Shown one piece after another: positions 7,343 to 16,317 of a stretch of DNA of 35,989 bases (position 1 is the first letter of the stretch; the number at the start of each line of letters is the position of its first letter). Both the position numbers and the translations under genes were made by a program. Under the pieces are notes generated by a model. It searched no databases. It had not been told where the DNA came from and was given only the letters and a program-made list of their open reading frames with translations. The stretch spans positions 1 to 35,989 of the forward strand of contig NZ_JAMWYY010000031.1 of the NCBI RefSeq assembly GCF_024305175.1. Reading direction: 5' to 3'. Origin of the DNA: Flavobacterium sp. GTDB taxonomy: Bacteria > Bacteroidota > Bacteroidia > Flavobacteriales > Flavobacteriaceae.

Positions 7343-8836
7343 TTACTGTTCTTTAGGTTTTAGCTTAAAAAGTTTCTGTACCAGTTTTTGTAACGGCAGC
7401 AAAATGTTATCCATATTTATCAAACCAATGTCGTTTGTAGCCCTATAGGTTAGTAATACGGCAAGTGGCGCTAATACAAATGATGACATCCATGCGCCTG
7501 CAAAAGGAGGAATACCATCTTCCTGCGCCAGCTTTTTACCAAATGTATTTATAAAGTGAAATATAATAAATATAAGTACCGCAAAAACAATAGGCAAACC
7601 AAGGCCGCCTTTCCTGATTATCGCGCCCAGCGGAGCGCCTATAAAAAACATAAGTATACAGGCAAAGCCTATTACAAATTTTTCGTAAAGCGCATGCCAG
7701 TGACCGTTAATGTTCTTGATTTTTTCTTTCAGTTCATTCTGCCCCGCCATTATTATAAAGTTCGAGCTGCTGAGGCTGTTAGAAGCAAGCTCAAGAACTT
7801 TCTTTTTGTCTTCGTCTTTATCTACAAGAGATAAAAGATTTGCAGGAACACTGTCTTTTACTGCTTTAGGTAAAGGCTTTTTTTCTATACCAATGCTATC
7901 CCGTTCACGCAATATTGTGCGGGAAGAAGGTTTAGAAAGTACTATACTGGCACGGTTAGTAACATTCTCGGTTATACTTGCTCTTTCCTTTTGATAATTT
8001 AGCTGTAAAGAATCGAGTGTGTAGTTAAGCTCACTTATATTAAGCATGTTATTGGTGTGCGATACCTGCTCGTTATCACCATTACTTTCATTAAATTTTG
8101 TGAGGTCGATATTCATTACCTGACGGGAAAAGCTGCTTTTTGCAAACGGCAGCCTTTGCCTTTCTGATGGATCTTTAGAAGTTACTTCTTCATAATAATA
8201 ACCATCAAAAAGTTCAAGTTGCAACAGGTTTGAATCTTCGCTGCTATGCAGCACCCCATTTTTAGACCTTATTATTTTAGCATTAGATGACGCCGGTTTA
8301 CGCTGGTGTATGGTAACACCTTTAAGTTTTTCGCCGTTCTCTCCGCTTTTCTTATCAACTTTAATGTTAAAGTCGCCTATAGCATTAAACTGCCCTTCGG
8401 CAATAGCCATTGCAGGCTTTCGCTGTACTATGCTTTTACGGAGGTTAATGAATTTATATTGAGCTCTGGGTATAACATTATTTGCAAACAAGAAAGCCAC
8501 AATGCTTAAACCAAAAATAAATATCATAAGCACCCGCATTGCCCTGCCCAATGAAATACCCGATGATTTCATGGCTGCAAACTCATAGTTTTCGGCAAAA
8601 TTGCCAAATGTCATTATAGAAGCCAGCAGTATAGAAAGCGGTAATACAAGCGGAACAATAGTAGGGGAGTAGAACAACAGGAATTTAGTCACCAGCCATG
8701 CATCAAGGTCTTTACCTGCAAGTTCGGCAATAAACAGCCATATACCCTGCAGGATAAAAATAAAAAACAGGATTATAAATACTGATCCGAATGTTTTAAG
8801 AAAGGAGGTAAGGATGTAGCGGTCTAATATTTTCAC
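7343..8836 (-). CDS. LptF/LptG-family LPS export permease
   Basis: A 497-aa inner-membrane protein of the YjgP/YjgQ family. It opens MKILDRYILTSFLKTF, the usual start of the family, followed by three N-terminal transmembrane segments (about 15-35, 55-80 and 100-122). A long periplasmic domain (about 125-380) should form the beta-jellyroll bridge, and three more C-terminal membrane segments follow (FVIGFACILMFFIGAPLGAI onward). The periplasmic part is longer and more charged than in proteobacterial LptF/G. Family knowledge: these permeases couple the LptB ATPase to LPS extraction. The start is GTG at 8836; the conserved N-terminus begins right there. It is 7 bp after lolA and 5 bp before ribB. 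Whether it is the F or the G type cannot be told from the sequence. Confidence 0.9.
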   Translation of the reverse strand: MKILDRYILTSFLKTFGSVFIILFFIFILQGIWLFIAELAGKDLDAWLVTKFLLFYSPTIVPLVLPLSILLASIMTFGNFAENYEFAAMKSSGISLGRAMRVLMIFIFGLSIVAFLFANNVIPRAQYKFINLRKSIVQRKPAMAIAEGQFNAIGDFNIKVDKKSGENGEKLKGVTIHQRKPASSNAKIIRSKNGVLHSSEDSNLLQLELFDGYYYEEVTSKDPSERQRLPFAKSSFSRQVMNIDLTKFNESNGDNEQVSHTNNMLNISELNYTLDSLQLNYQKERASITENVTNRASIVLSKPSSRTILRERDSIGIEKKPLPKAVKDSVPANLLSLVDKDEDKKKVLELASNSLSSSNFIIMAGQNELKEKIKNINGHWHALYEKFVIGFACILMFFIGAPLGAIIRKGGLGLPIVFAVLIFIIFHFINTFGKKLAQEDGIPPFAGAWMSSFVLAPLAVLLTYRATNDIGLINMDNILLPLQKLVQKLFKLKPKEQ

Positions 8837-8843
8837 CGTAAAA

Positions 8844-9494
8844 TCAGTCTAATCTATTAATATAGTAATTAGGGTATTTACTCTCTGTAAAGGTAAAATG
8901 ATTTTTTGACAAAGGCTGGTTAGTTTTAAAAGAATTTATGGTAAAGGTAGTTTTAGTACCATTCTTATCCATCTTTATCAGGTTATATATATGCTTTGTC
9001 TGGAGGTCTATGCCAATAAGCACTTCTTTGGTAGGGTTAGATGCTTCTGTTGGTTTTAGTTTAATATACTGAATTTTACGCCCTTTCACATTTTGGGTTA
9101 TATCCCAGTAATACTTGTAGCCTGAATTAAAAAATGTAAACATTTTTGCAGGTGTAAGTTCATCAGAATTTTGGTTATCAAAGGTAGAAATAGATATTTC
9201 TTCATCTTCAGGCACTATATTATAAACCCTGCTGCCATCATAAATTCGGGTAATGCCCATCACATTAAGTACATACTTATCTCCTTTAAGTGCTACATTG
9301 CCTTTACTTTCCTGGTTTAAATTGTCTGCCGGATTAACTATGGTATATTTAAAGTCTATAACAATATTGTCATAGCTCCTTATTTTTGTAGAAACCTGGT
9401 CTAAAAGGTCTTTAGCCTTCTGAGAGTTTTGTGCGTTAACCGATAAGCCGAAAGTAAAGATAAAAAGTAATGTAAGCTTTATACTCCTGTACAT
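8844..9494 (-). CDS. LolA-like outer-membrane lipoprotein carrier
   Basis: A periplasmic protein of about 216 aa. I chose the ATG at 9494 because it gives a clean signal peptide (MYRSIKLTLLFIFTFGLSVNA, cut before QNSQ) and sits 1 bp after the ftsK stop (TAAAATG). In-frame ATGs up to 21 bp upstream lie inside ftsK. The mature part has the LolA pattern: LLDQVSTKIRSYDNIVIDF, YDGSRVYNIVPEDEE, LTPAKMFTFF and a tail of single beta strands. Family knowledge: LolA carries lipoproteins across the periplasm. Placement next to lptFG fits an envelope-assembly operon. Confidence 0.88.
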   Translation of the reverse strand: MYRSIKLTLLFIFTFGLSVNAQNSQKAKDLLDQVSTKIRSYDNIVIDFKYTIVNPADNLNQESKGNVALKGDKYVLNVMGITRIYDGSRVYNIVPEDEEISISTFDNQNSDELTPAKMFTFFNSGYKYYWDITQNVKGRKIQYIKLKPTEASNPTKEVLIGIDLQTKHIYNLIKMDKNGTKTTFTINSFKTNQPLSKNHFTFTESKYPNYYINRLD

Positions 9495-9495
9495 T

Positions 9496-11985
9496 TTAAA
9501 AGTCATTTTCTTCATTTTTAAAAAACTGCTCAAGAGAAGTTAAATCAGGTATAAGCACATTACGCGCCTTACTGCCTTCAAAAGGGCCTACAATGCCTGC
9601 TGCCTCAAGCTGGTCTATCAGCCTGCCTGCACGGTTATATCCCAGTTTAAGCTTTCGTTGCAGTAATGATGCCGAACCCTGCTGCGCGGTAACTATAACT
9701 TCTGCAGCATCCCTGAACATCGAATCTCTTTCGGATATATCTATATCAAGATTAGTGCCACTTTCCTCACCAAAATATTCGGGAAGCAGGTAAGCGTCCG
9801 GATATGCTTTTTGAGAACCAATGAATTCAGTTATCTTTTCTACTTCAGGCGTATCAACAAATGCACACTGAACCCTTGTAAGATCGTTACCCTGTGTGTA
9901 TAGGAGGTCGCCACGGCCTATCAGCTGGTCAGCACCCTGGCTGTCCAGAATGGTGCGTGAATCTATTTTTGAAGTTACCCTGAAAGCTATACGTGCCGGG
10001 AAGTTAGCTTTAATTATACCTGTAATTACATTTACCGAGGGCCTTTGTGTAGCGATAATAAGGTGGATGCCTATTGCCCGGGCAAGCTGAGCGAGCCTTG
10101 CAATTGGTGTTTCAACCTCTTTGCCTGCTGTCATTATCAGGTCGGCAAATTCATCAACAACCAAAACAATATACGGTAAAAAGCGGTGCCCGTTCTCAGG
10201 ATTTAGCTTACGCTGCCTGAACTTATCATTATATTCTTTAATGTTACGTACCATAGCTTCTTTAAGCAGGTTGTAACGGTTATCCATTTCAACGCAAAGC
10301 GAATTAAGCGTGTTTATTACTTTAGTATTATCGGTAATAATTGCATCTTCAGAGTCCGGCAGTTTTGCAAGGTAATGCCTTTCAATTTTATTGAACAGTG
10401 TGAGTTCTACCTTTTTAGGGTCTACCAATACAAATTTTACTTCAGCAGGATGCTTTTTGTATAGCAGTGATGTAAGCACTGCATTTAACCCTACCGACTT
10501 ACCCTGTCCGGTGGCACCTGCCATTAACAGGTGGGGCATCTTGGCAAGGTCTACAACAAAGGTTTCGTTAGAAATGGTTTTGCCTAACGCAATAGGTAAT
10601 TCCATTTCTGCTGCTTGAAATTTTGGTGATGCTATAACCGATTTCATAGCTACCATAGTAGGGTTCTTATTTGGCACTTCTATACCTATGGTGCCTTTAC
10701 CCGGTATGGGTGCGATAATACGGATACCCAAAGCGGAAAGCGACAAGGCTATATCATCTTCAAGACTCTTAATCTTAGAAATACGTATACCTGCTTCCGG
10801 AACAATTTCATAAAGTGTAACAGTAGGGCCTACGGTTGCCTTTATCTGGGCTATATCAATTTTATAATTGCGGAGAGTTTCAACAATACGGTTCTTGTTT
10901 TCTTCAAGCTCTTCCTGATTTATAGTAATACCCCCTGAAGAATAATCTTTTAATAGCTCTATAGAAGGGAATTGGTAGTTTGATAATTCTAATGTCGGGT
11001 CAAACTCGCCAAAATCTTTTACCAGTTTTGCAGCAAGGTTTTCTTCTACAATATCTTCTTCAACTGCCTGCTCTATAACAAAGCTATCAGTTTCGTCACC
11101 GGTACTGCTCAAAAAATCATCCGCATTGTTTTTGGGTTCAGGCTCTTTTATTGTTGTTTTAGGGCTTAGACTGATTTCTGAAGTGTGCGTTATAGTAGGC
11201 TTAAGGGTTTCCCTGTTTATTTCAAACTGAGAAGGTTTTGTTTTAAGTTTAAAGTTAGTAAGCGCTTCGTCATCTTCATCTGTTTCTTCTTCCTGAAGTG
11301 CTATTGGCCGAATATCATCTTCAACAGCCTGCATAGGTTCGGGTATCGGTTTTGCTGAAACATCTGCAATAGGCTCTTCCTCAGGTTCGCGATGCTTTTT
11401 CTCGAACAACGATTTTATGGCATCGGGCGAAATTTTTACTCTGAGTAACAGGAAGGTGAACAAGCCGAATATAAGCACAAGCATGGTGCCTGTTTTACCA
11501 AGATAATCCTGCATGAAAAGGTTGACTTCATAGCCTATAACGCCACCCAGTTCGGGTAGGTAAGGGTTAAAAAAGCCGAACAGTACCGATACAATTATTA
11601 CCAGGAACAAATCCCAGAAAAGTGTTTTTTTAAGTTTACCGGCAGGCAGGTCTAACACGAGGTAAGCCCCGAACAAAAAGAAAAAACGGATGAGTATAAA
11701 TGATGCAGCACCAAAGCCGTGATACAGGAACAGGTTGGCCAGCCATGCGCCAAATTTACCGAGCCAGTTGTAAACAGGTTCTTCGCGGTTTGTAAAGGCA
11801 TCAAGCTCACTTTGGTCATACTCGCCGTATAGAAAGTATGATACAAAAGACAGCAGCATGGCAACTGCAAACAGGAAAAGTAAAATTCCGATCAGTACTT
11901 TATACCTGCGCGACAGTTTCCATTTTCTTTTTTCTGTTACCGGTTTTGCCTCTGTTGCCGATTTTTCTTTTTTGCCTTTAGCCAT
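9496..11985 (-). CDS. ftsK: DNA translocase FtsK
   Basis: An 829-aa FtsK/SpoIIIE translocase. The N-terminus has four membrane segments (within about 28-185). An acidic, low-complexity linker (about 195-320) follows, then the alpha/beta motor: Walker A GATGQGKSVG near residue 490, Walker B IVLVVDEFADLIM, and IIATQRPSVNVITG. The C-terminal gamma winged helix is present (ASLLQRKLKLGYNRAGRL through GPFEGSKARNVLI). Family knowledge: FtsK pumps chromosome DNA at the division septum and promotes dimer resolution. It is followed after 1 bp by lolA and preceded by dagK at 46 bp, a gene order seen in other flavobacteria. Confidence 0.96.
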   Translation of the reverse strand: MAKGKKEKSATEAKPVTEKRKWKLSRRYKVLIGILLFLFAVAMLLSFVSYFLYGEYDQSELDAFTNREEPVYNWLGKFGAWLANLFLYHGFGAASFILIRFFFLFGAYLVLDLPAGKLKKTLFWDLFLVIIVSVLFGFFNPYLPELGGVIGYEVNLFMQDYLGKTGTMLVLIFGLFTFLLLRVKISPDAIKSLFEKKHREPEEEPIADVSAKPIPEPMQAVEDDIRPIALQEEETDEDDEALTNFKLKTKPSQFEINRETLKPTITHTSEISLSPKTTIKEPEPKNNADDFLSSTGDETDSFVIEQAVEEDIVEENLAAKLVKDFGEFDPTLELSNYQFPSIELLKDYSSGGITINQEELEENKNRIVETLRNYKIDIAQIKATVGPTVTLYEIVPEAGIRISKIKSLEDDIALSLSALGIRIIAPIPGKGTIGIEVPNKNPTMVAMKSVIASPKFQAAEMELPIALGKTISNETFVVDLAKMPHLLMAGATGQGKSVGLNAVLTSLLYKKHPAEVKFVLVDPKKVELTLFNKIERHYLAKLPDSEDAIITDNTKVINTLNSLCVEMDNRYNLLKEAMVRNIKEYNDKFRQRKLNPENGHRFLPYIVLVVDEFADLIMTAGKEVETPIARLAQLARAIGIHLIIATQRPSVNVITGIIKANFPARIAFRVTSKIDSRTILDSQGADQLIGRGDLLYTQGNDLTRVQCAFVDTPEVEKITEFIGSQKAYPDAYLLPEYFGEESGTNLDIDISERDSMFRDAAEVIVTAQQGSASLLQRKLKLGYNRAGRLIDQLEAAGIVGPFEGSKARNVLIPDLTSLEQFFKNEENDF

Positions 11986-12031
11986 GAAACAATTATAATT
12001 GTTGTAAAAATATCAAATTACCTGAAAAACT

Positions 12032-12397
12032 TCAGAAAATTTTAGGGATGTAAATTATTAGCCCTATGCACAATGCCGCGAGTGCGGCAAAAGTTACCGC
12101 GCCTGCTGCAATATCTTTTATAAAACCAATACGTTCATTATATTGCGGGTGAATAAAATCTGCTATTTTTTCTATTGCAGTATTAACACCTTCTACGCTT
12201 AACACCAAGCCTATGGCAAGGGTTTGCAGCATCCACTCTGTAGCCGAAATTTTAAAGATAAAGCCTGTAATAGTTACAAGCACAGCAATAATAAATTGTA
12301 CCATTATGCTGTGCTCTGTAACCACAAGTTTATAAGCACCCCTAAATGCATATACAAAGCTTTTCAGCCGGCCGCTTATAAACCTGTTATCTTTCAT
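12032..12397 (-). CDS. Diacylglycerol/undecaprenol kinase family protein
   Basis: A 121-aa membrane protein of the DgkA family. The defining motif VEGVNTAIEKIADF (E and N of the active site) lies near residues 68-81, and three membrane helices are clear. In DgkA proteins these residues bind ATP and Mg and phosphorylate a lipid alcohol. In many non-proteobacterial members the substrate is undecaprenol, so the precise substrate here is open. It lies 13 bp after tpx and 46 bp before ftsK and is probably cotranscribed with them. Confidence 0.9.
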   Translation of the reverse strand: MKDNRFISGRLKSFVYAFRGAYKLVVTEHSIMVQFIIAVLVTITGFIFKISATEWMLQTLAIGLVLSVEGVNTAIEKIADFIHPQYNERIGFIKDIAAGAVTFAALAALCIGLIIYIPKIF

Positions 12398-12410
12398 TAG
12401 CAGTATTTGA

Positions 12411-12908
12411 TTATAATGCCGCTAAGGCACTTTCATAATCAGGCTCGTCTTTAATATCAGCAACCTGCTCGGTATATACCACCTCGCCATTTTCATTAAT
12501 AACCACAACAACCCTTGAGTGCAGCCCGGCAAGCGGGCCATCTGTAATGGTAAGACCATAATCGGCACCAAACTTACCATCTTTAAAATCTGATAATGAC
12601 GAAACGTTGTCTATACCCTCTGCACCGCAAAAACGGTTTTGGGCAAAAGGCAGGTCGCGCGATATGCACAGTACTTTTGTGTTTTCCAGGCCTGCCGCTT
12701 TTTCGTTAAACTTTCTTACTGATGCGGCACACGTGCCTGTATCTACACTCGGAAAGATGTTAAGCACAAGCTTGCTACCTTTAAAATCTGACAGTGATGC
12801 TGTAGACAGGTCTCCTTTAACAAGAGTAAAATCTGGTGCTTTTGCACCTTTTGCAGGCAGTTCGCCTGATGTATTTACAGGGTTGCCCCCTAAAGTTATT
12901 TTAGCCAT
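12411..12908 (-). CDS. tpx: Thiol peroxidase (Tpx)
   Basis: A 165-aa atypical 2-Cys peroxiredoxin. The peroxidatic Cys is C60 in [14 protein letters not shown] and the resolving Cys is C94 in [12 protein letters not shown], the usual Tpx spacing. The N-terminal ITLGGNPV and the central [10 protein letters not shown] are characteristic. Tpx reduces lipid and organic hydroperoxides using thioredoxin. It has its own promoter-like boxes just upstream and leads the dagK-ftsK run. Confidence 0.95.
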   Translation of the reverse strand: MAKITLGGNPVNTSGELPAKGAKAPDFTLVKGDLSTASLSDFKGSKLVLNIFPSVDTGTCAASVRKFNEKAAGLENTKVLCISRDLPFAQNRFCGAEGIDNVSSLSDFKDGKFGADYGLTITDGPLAGLHSRVVVVINENGEVVYTEQVADIKDEPDYESALAAL

Positions 12909-12931
12909 AATTGTGTATGTTTTTAAGTAAG

Positions 12932-12948
12932 CAAAAGTAGCAAATTTA
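12932..12948 (-). promoter_or_regulatory. Tandem -7 boxes upstream of tpx
   Basis: On the minus strand two exact TAnnTTTG matches, TAAATTTG (plus 12941-12948) and TACTTTTG (plus 12932-12939), are separated by one base and lie 24-40 bp before the tpx ATG. No clear -33 TTTG accompanies either. Confidence 0.5.
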
Positions 12949-13020
12949 TCTTGTAAGCAGTAGTGCTTTGCCGCTACTTTTAGCTGTTATTATAAGTATT
13001 TGTTTTAATTTAATGAATAA

Positions 13021-13052
13021 AAAAAGCGCCTCCGTTTCCGGAAGCGCCTTTT
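13021..13052 (-). terminator. Terminator after the DUF6952 gene
   Basis: On the minus strand GCGCTTCCG-GAAA-CGGAGGCGC (one G-T pair) is followed by a T-rich run. It separates the ahpC/thioredoxin/DUF6952 operon from tpx. Confidence 0.85.
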
Positions 13053-13068
13053 CGCCCAATTAAAAAAT

Positions 13069-13329
13069 CTAATTTTTATCTATTGCACCAAGAACGCGCA
13101 TCATAAAACTGTTCAGCGCTTCTTTTTTTGTCATACCGTCTTTTATCATCTTGTTTACCTCTATAGCACCATACATGTTAGAGATTAGCTCTCCAACCAC
13201 ATCAAGCTCTTCGTCTTTAAGCGAAGGTACTTCTGTAAGCGCTTCAAGCACTTCCAGGGCTTCTACTACGTAGTCCTGGTCGTTTTGCTCAATAAACTCT
13301 GTCAGGTGTTTAATTACTGGTAACTTCAT
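13069..13329 (-). CDS. DUF6952-like small protein of the peroxide operon
   Basis: An 86-aa, acidic, all-helical soluble protein opening MKLPVIKHLTEFIEQND. I recognise it as the small protein (DUF6952) that accompanies the thioredoxin and AhpC genes in Flavobacteriaceae; its function is unknown. It has no Cys, so it is not itself a redox carrier. The start overlaps the end of the thioredoxin gene by 20 bp, suggesting coupled translation. Confidence 0.8.
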   Translation of the reverse strand: MKLPVIKHLTEFIEQNDQDYVVEALEVLEALTEVPSLKDEELDVVGELISNMYGAIEVNKMIKDGMTKKEALNSFMMRVLGAIDKN

Positions 13330-13624
13330 TGATAAGATCGGTTAGAATGTCTACTTTATTTGTCTGGACCTGGTTTACAAGGCTGCCGTTTTTAAAGGCA
13401 GCGAAGGTAGGCAGGTTATCAACCTTTGCAAGTTTTCTCGATTCAGGAAAATTCTCGGCATCGGCAATTACAAATGTTACATTCTCATGCTCACCTGCCA
13501 TTTTCTTAAATTTTGGCTTCATTATCCTGCAGTTGCCGCACCATCCGGCAGAGTACTGTACAACTACCAGCGGTTCCTGAGACACTATTTCTGCAAGGTT
13601 ATCTTTTTCAAGTTCCTGTAACAT
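13310..13624 (-). CDS. Thioredoxin-family protein
   Basis: A 104-aa thioredoxin fold with active site W28-C-G-N-C32 (SAGWCGNCRIMKPKF) and the cis-Pro segment DNLPTFAAFKNG. The CGNC dipeptide differs from the CGPC of housekeeping thioredoxins, so its redox potential may differ. I chose the ATG at 13624 (MLQELEKDN); an upstream in-frame start at 13657 would add 11 residues and run into ahpC. It lies 22 bp after ahpC and probably reduces it, an inference from context. Confidence 0.9.
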   Translation of the reverse strand: MLQELEKDNLAEIVSQEPLVVVQYSAGWCGNCRIMKPKFKKMAGEHENVTFVIADAENFPESRKLAKVDNLPTFAAFKNGSLVNQVQTNKVDILTDLINEVTSN

Positions 13625-13646
13625 AATTTCTTTTGTTTTTAATTTA

Positions 13647-14285
13647 TTAGTGAGCACTTAGGTATGAAGCAACGCCTTTCCTGTCGGCTGTCATGGCTTC
13701 TTTACCTTCTTCCCAGTTAGCAGGGCAAACTTCACCTTTAACCTGCACGTGCGTGTAAGCATCAATAAGCCTTAGGTACTCGTTTACATTACGGCCAAGA
13801 GGCATATCGTTTACGCTTTCGTGGAATATTTTACCGTCTTCATCTACAAGGTAAGTAGCACGGTAAGTAACGTTAGAACCTTCGAGTATTACAGAGTCAG
13901 TTTCTTCATTATATTCAGAAGACTGTATATCAAGAATTCCAAGAATATTAGCAAGATTCCTGTTGGTATCAGCAAGGATAGGGTAAGTAACGCCTTCTAT
14001 ACCGCCATTGTCTTTTGATGTATTAAGCCACGCAAAATGTACTTCGTTAGTATCGCAGGAAGCGCCTATTACCATAGTGTTCCTTTTTTCAAATTCGCCC
14101 ATAGCAGCCTGAAATGCATGTAGTTCTGTAGGGCAAACAAAAGTAAAGTCTTTCGGGTACCAGAAAAGCAACACTTTCTTTTTGTTGTTTACTGCCTCCT
14201 CATAAACGTTTATTTTAAGGTTATCGCCCATTTCTGACATTGCATCTACAGTAATGTTCGGGAATTTTTTTCCTACTAATGACAT
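13647..14285 (-). CDS. Peroxiredoxin AhpC-type (2-Cys)
   Basis: A 212-aa typical 2-Cys peroxiredoxin of the AhpC/Prx1 class. The peroxidatic C51 lies in DFTFVCPTELHAF and the resolving Cys in KGEVCPANWEEGKEAM near the C-terminus. It reduces H2O2 and organic peroxides in the cytoplasm. There is no ahpF beside it; instead a CGNC thioredoxin follows and is the likely reductant. A good promoter and an OxyR-like ATAG-N7-CTAT site lie upstream. Confidence 0.95.
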   Translation of the reverse strand: MSLVGKKFPNITVDAMSEMGDNLKINVYEEAVNNKKKVLLFWYPKDFTFVCPTELHAFQAAMGEFEKRNTMVIGASCDTNEVHFAWLNTSKDNGGIEGVTYPILADTNRNLANILGILDIQSSEYNEETDSVILEGSNVTYRATYLVDEDGKIFHESVNDMPLGRNVNEYLRLIDAYTHVQVKGEVCPANWEEGKEAMTADRKGVASYLSAH

Positions 14286-14324
14286 ATGTTATTAATTTTT
14301 TATGGTTATTAAATTTTTACATGA

Positions 14325-14356
14325 CAAATTTAAAAATGATAAGTTTTATTTATCAA
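14325..14356 (-). promoter_or_regulatory. Promoter of ahpC
   Basis: On the minus strand TTG (plus 14354-14356), 21 nt, then TAAATTTG (plus 14325-14332), an exact -7 box. The ATG follows 39 bp downstream. Confidence 0.65.
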
Positions 14357-14375
14357 TGACTTTTATCACATTTAT

Positions 14376-14402
14376 CTATATCTGTATAGAAAATTCCTAT
14401 AC
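14376..14402. promoter_or_regulatory. Possible peroxide-regulator (OxyR-like) operator of ahpC
   Basis: GTATAG-N7-CTATAC (14384-14402) is a perfect 6-bp inverted repeat and contains ATAG-N7-CTAT, the core OxyR spacing. A further CTAT (14376-14379) lies 6 rather than 7 nt to the left. It sits about 28 bp upstream of the -33 box of ahpC, a classical OxyR target. The inner T and A positions of the consensus do not match, so this is suggestive only. Confidence 0.4.
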
Positions 14403-14439
14403 TATTTAAATTAATCAATATAATCTGCATAAGCAAATT

Positions 14440-15213
14440 TTATAGTTCAATTTCTATCCATACCGGGGCATGATCGCTTGTTTTTTCCCATCCGCGAACC
14501 ATTTTATCAACTCCTCCCGACACAAGCTTGTCGTTTAGCTGCGCGTTTAGCAGAAAATGATCTATCCGTAGCCCGGCATCCCGTTGATAAGCATTTCTGA
14601 AATAATCCCAAAAAGTATAAATCGTTTCTTCAGGATATAGTTGCCGTATTGCGTCTGTCCAGCCCTGTGCTGTCAATTCGGTAAAAGCATTTCTGGTTTC
14701 AGGTAAAAATAGTGCGTCTTTTAGCCAGCGTTCCGGTTTATAAACATCATTTTCAGTAGGTATTACATTAAAGTCGCCTGCCAGTATAACAGGTGCATTA
14801 AACTCCAGCAGTTGCTGTGCACGCTGGTGCAGCCTTTTAAACCATTTCAATTTATAATCAAACTTAGGCCCGGGCGCAGGGTTACCGTTAGGGAGGTAAA
14901 GGCAGGCTATTATTATGCCGTCTGCCAGCGCCTCTATATACCTGCTTTGTATATCTTCTGCATCTCCCGGAAGCCCCTTGCCAATTTCTTTAATATCGCC
15001 GCTTTTAGAAAATATGGCAACACCATTCCATTGTTTTTGCCCGTGCCACAGGGCAGTGTATCCTGCTGCTTCTATTTCAGCCAACGGAAATTTTTCATCA
15101 GGTGCTTTCAGTTCCTGCAGGCATACAATATCAGGGCTCGTTTCTTTAAGCCAGCGCAGTAAAACCGGCAGCCTACCGTTTATACCGTTTACATTGTAGG
15201 TAGCTATCTTCAT
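14440..15213 (-). CDS. xth: Exodeoxyribonuclease III
   Basis: A 257-aa AP endonuclease/exonuclease of the Xth/ExoA family. It reads MKIATYNVNGINGRL, LQELKAPDEKFP, GDFNVIPTENDVY and ends SDHAPVWIEIEL, with the metal and catalytic residues (N, E, D-N, D-H) all in place. It repairs abasic sites and removes 3' blocks, fitting a position beside the peroxide-defence genes. The ATG at 15213 is preferred over a TTG four codons upstream because the family begins MKI. Confidence 0.95.
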   Translation of the reverse strand: MKIATYNVNGINGRLPVLLRWLKETSPDIVCLQELKAPDEKFPLAEIEAAGYTALWHGQKQWNGVAIFSKSGDIKEIGKGLPGDAEDIQSRYIEALADGIIIACLYLPNGNPAPGPKFDYKLKWFKRLHQRAQQLLEFNAPVILAGDFNVIPTENDVYKPERWLKDALFLPETRNAFTELTAQGWTDAIRQLYPEETIYTFWDYFRNAYQRDAGLRIDHFLLNAQLNDKLVSGGVDKMVRGWEKTSDHAPVWIEIEL

Positions 15214-15297
15214 TTTAAATGACAAATGTGTAAAGCATTTAAAGTTAGAACTATCAGCGGTATATAGTCTTAATAATTCTATAAAACTTATAGTAAT

Positions 15298-15318
15298 AAA
15301 AAAAGAGCCCTAAGGCTC
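15298..15318 (-). terminator. Terminator after serA
   Basis: On the minus strand GAGCC-TTAG-GGCTC followed by seven T, 9 bp after the serA stop. It isolates the serine genes from xth. Confidence 0.8.
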
Positions 15319-15326
15319 ATTTAAAA

Positions 15327-16289
15327 TCAATTACTTTCTGTTTTTAGCAGGCTTATTATCTGTTCAGCCAGTTCTGTACCAATCCTGTCCTGGGCTTCCA
15401 GTGTGGCAGCGCCAATATGCGGAGTTAGCGATATTTTAGGGTGCATAAGTACCTGTATGGCAGGTTTTGGTTCTTCTTCAAAAACATCAAGCCCAGCAAA
15501 AGAAACCTTCCCTGAATCAAGCGCATCCACAAGCGCCACCTCATCCAGTATTCCCCCGCGTGCAGCATTGATTATGCCTACGCCATCTTTCATCATACTG
15601 AACTCTTTATCCCCGATAAGGTAGCCATCCTGTGCGGGAACGTGGAGTGATATAAAGTCGGCATGTTTAAAGATATCCTCAATAGGTTCTGTAGTAATTT
15701 CGACATTTATGAACTGGCCGTTATAAAAATCTACCCTTATTTCTGAATTGCCTACAAATTTATCAGATGCAATAACCCGCATGCCAAGCCCAAGCGCAAT
15801 ACGTGCAACGGAGCGACCTATGCGACCAAAGCCAATAATACCCATTGTTTTACCACGGAGTTCTATGCCGGCGGCATAAGCCTTTTTAAGGCTCTCAAAA
15901 CTGGTTTCGCCCTCCAGTGGCATAAGGCGGTTGGCATCATGTAAAAAGCGCACACCTGTAAACAAATGGGCAAATACAAGCTCTGCAACAGAGTCTGATG
16001 AAGATGCCGGCGTACTTATTACATGAATGTCTTTTTGCCTTGCATACTCAACATCTATATTATCCATCCCTACACCACCGCGCCCGATAATCTTTAAGCC
16101 GGGGCAGGCATCTATAATATCTTTCCTTACTTTTGTTGCACTGCGCACCAGCAAAACACTTATATCATTTTTGTTGATGTAATTGGCAACCTGTTCCTGT
16201 GCTACTTTAGTAGTTACGACTTCAAATCCGTTTTCTTCAAGTTTTTGTTTTCCGCTTAAAGAAATGCCGTCATTTGCTAATATTTTCAT
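15327..16289 (-). CDS. serA: D-3-phosphoglycerate dehydrogenase
   Basis: A 320-aa D-isomer 2-hydroxyacid dehydrogenase catalysing the first step of serine synthesis. The NAD fold is marked by [13 protein letters not shown] (residues 154-166) and the catalytic Arg, Glu and His by [17 protein letters not shown] and LTPHIGAAT. It is the short form without the C-terminal ACT domain, so the usual serine feedback site is missing. It is 59 bp after serC on the same strand, which supports the substrate assignment, and a 22-bp palindrome lies in that gap. Confidence 0.92.
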   Translation of the reverse strand: MKILANDGISLSGKQKLEENGFEVVTTKVAQEQVANYINKNDISVLLVRSATKVRKDIIDACPGLKIIGRGGVGMDNIDVEYARQKDIHVISTPASSSDSVAELVFAHLFTGVRFLHDANRLMPLEGETSFESLKKAYAAGIELRGKTMGIIGFGRIGRSVARIALGLGMRVIASDKFVGNSEIRVDFYNGQFINVEITTEPIEDIFKHADFISLHVPAQDGYLIGDKEFSMMKDGVGIINAARGGILDEVALVDALDSGKVSFAGLDVFEEEPKPAIQVLMHPKISLTPHIGAATLEAQDRIGTELAEQIISLLKTESN

Positions 16290-16317
16290 TTTTAAATAAT
16301 TAAATGTATTTACGTGA

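Noticed and set aside
6933..7448. 171-aa open frame antisense to ribB and the 3' end of lptFG
   Set aside because: It spans two solid genes in antisense and reads as Phe/Tyr/Cys-rich noise.
11652..11870. 72-aa reading frame inside ftsK
   Set aside because: It is an alternative-frame shadow of the ftsK membrane domain, without its own start signal or family resemblance.
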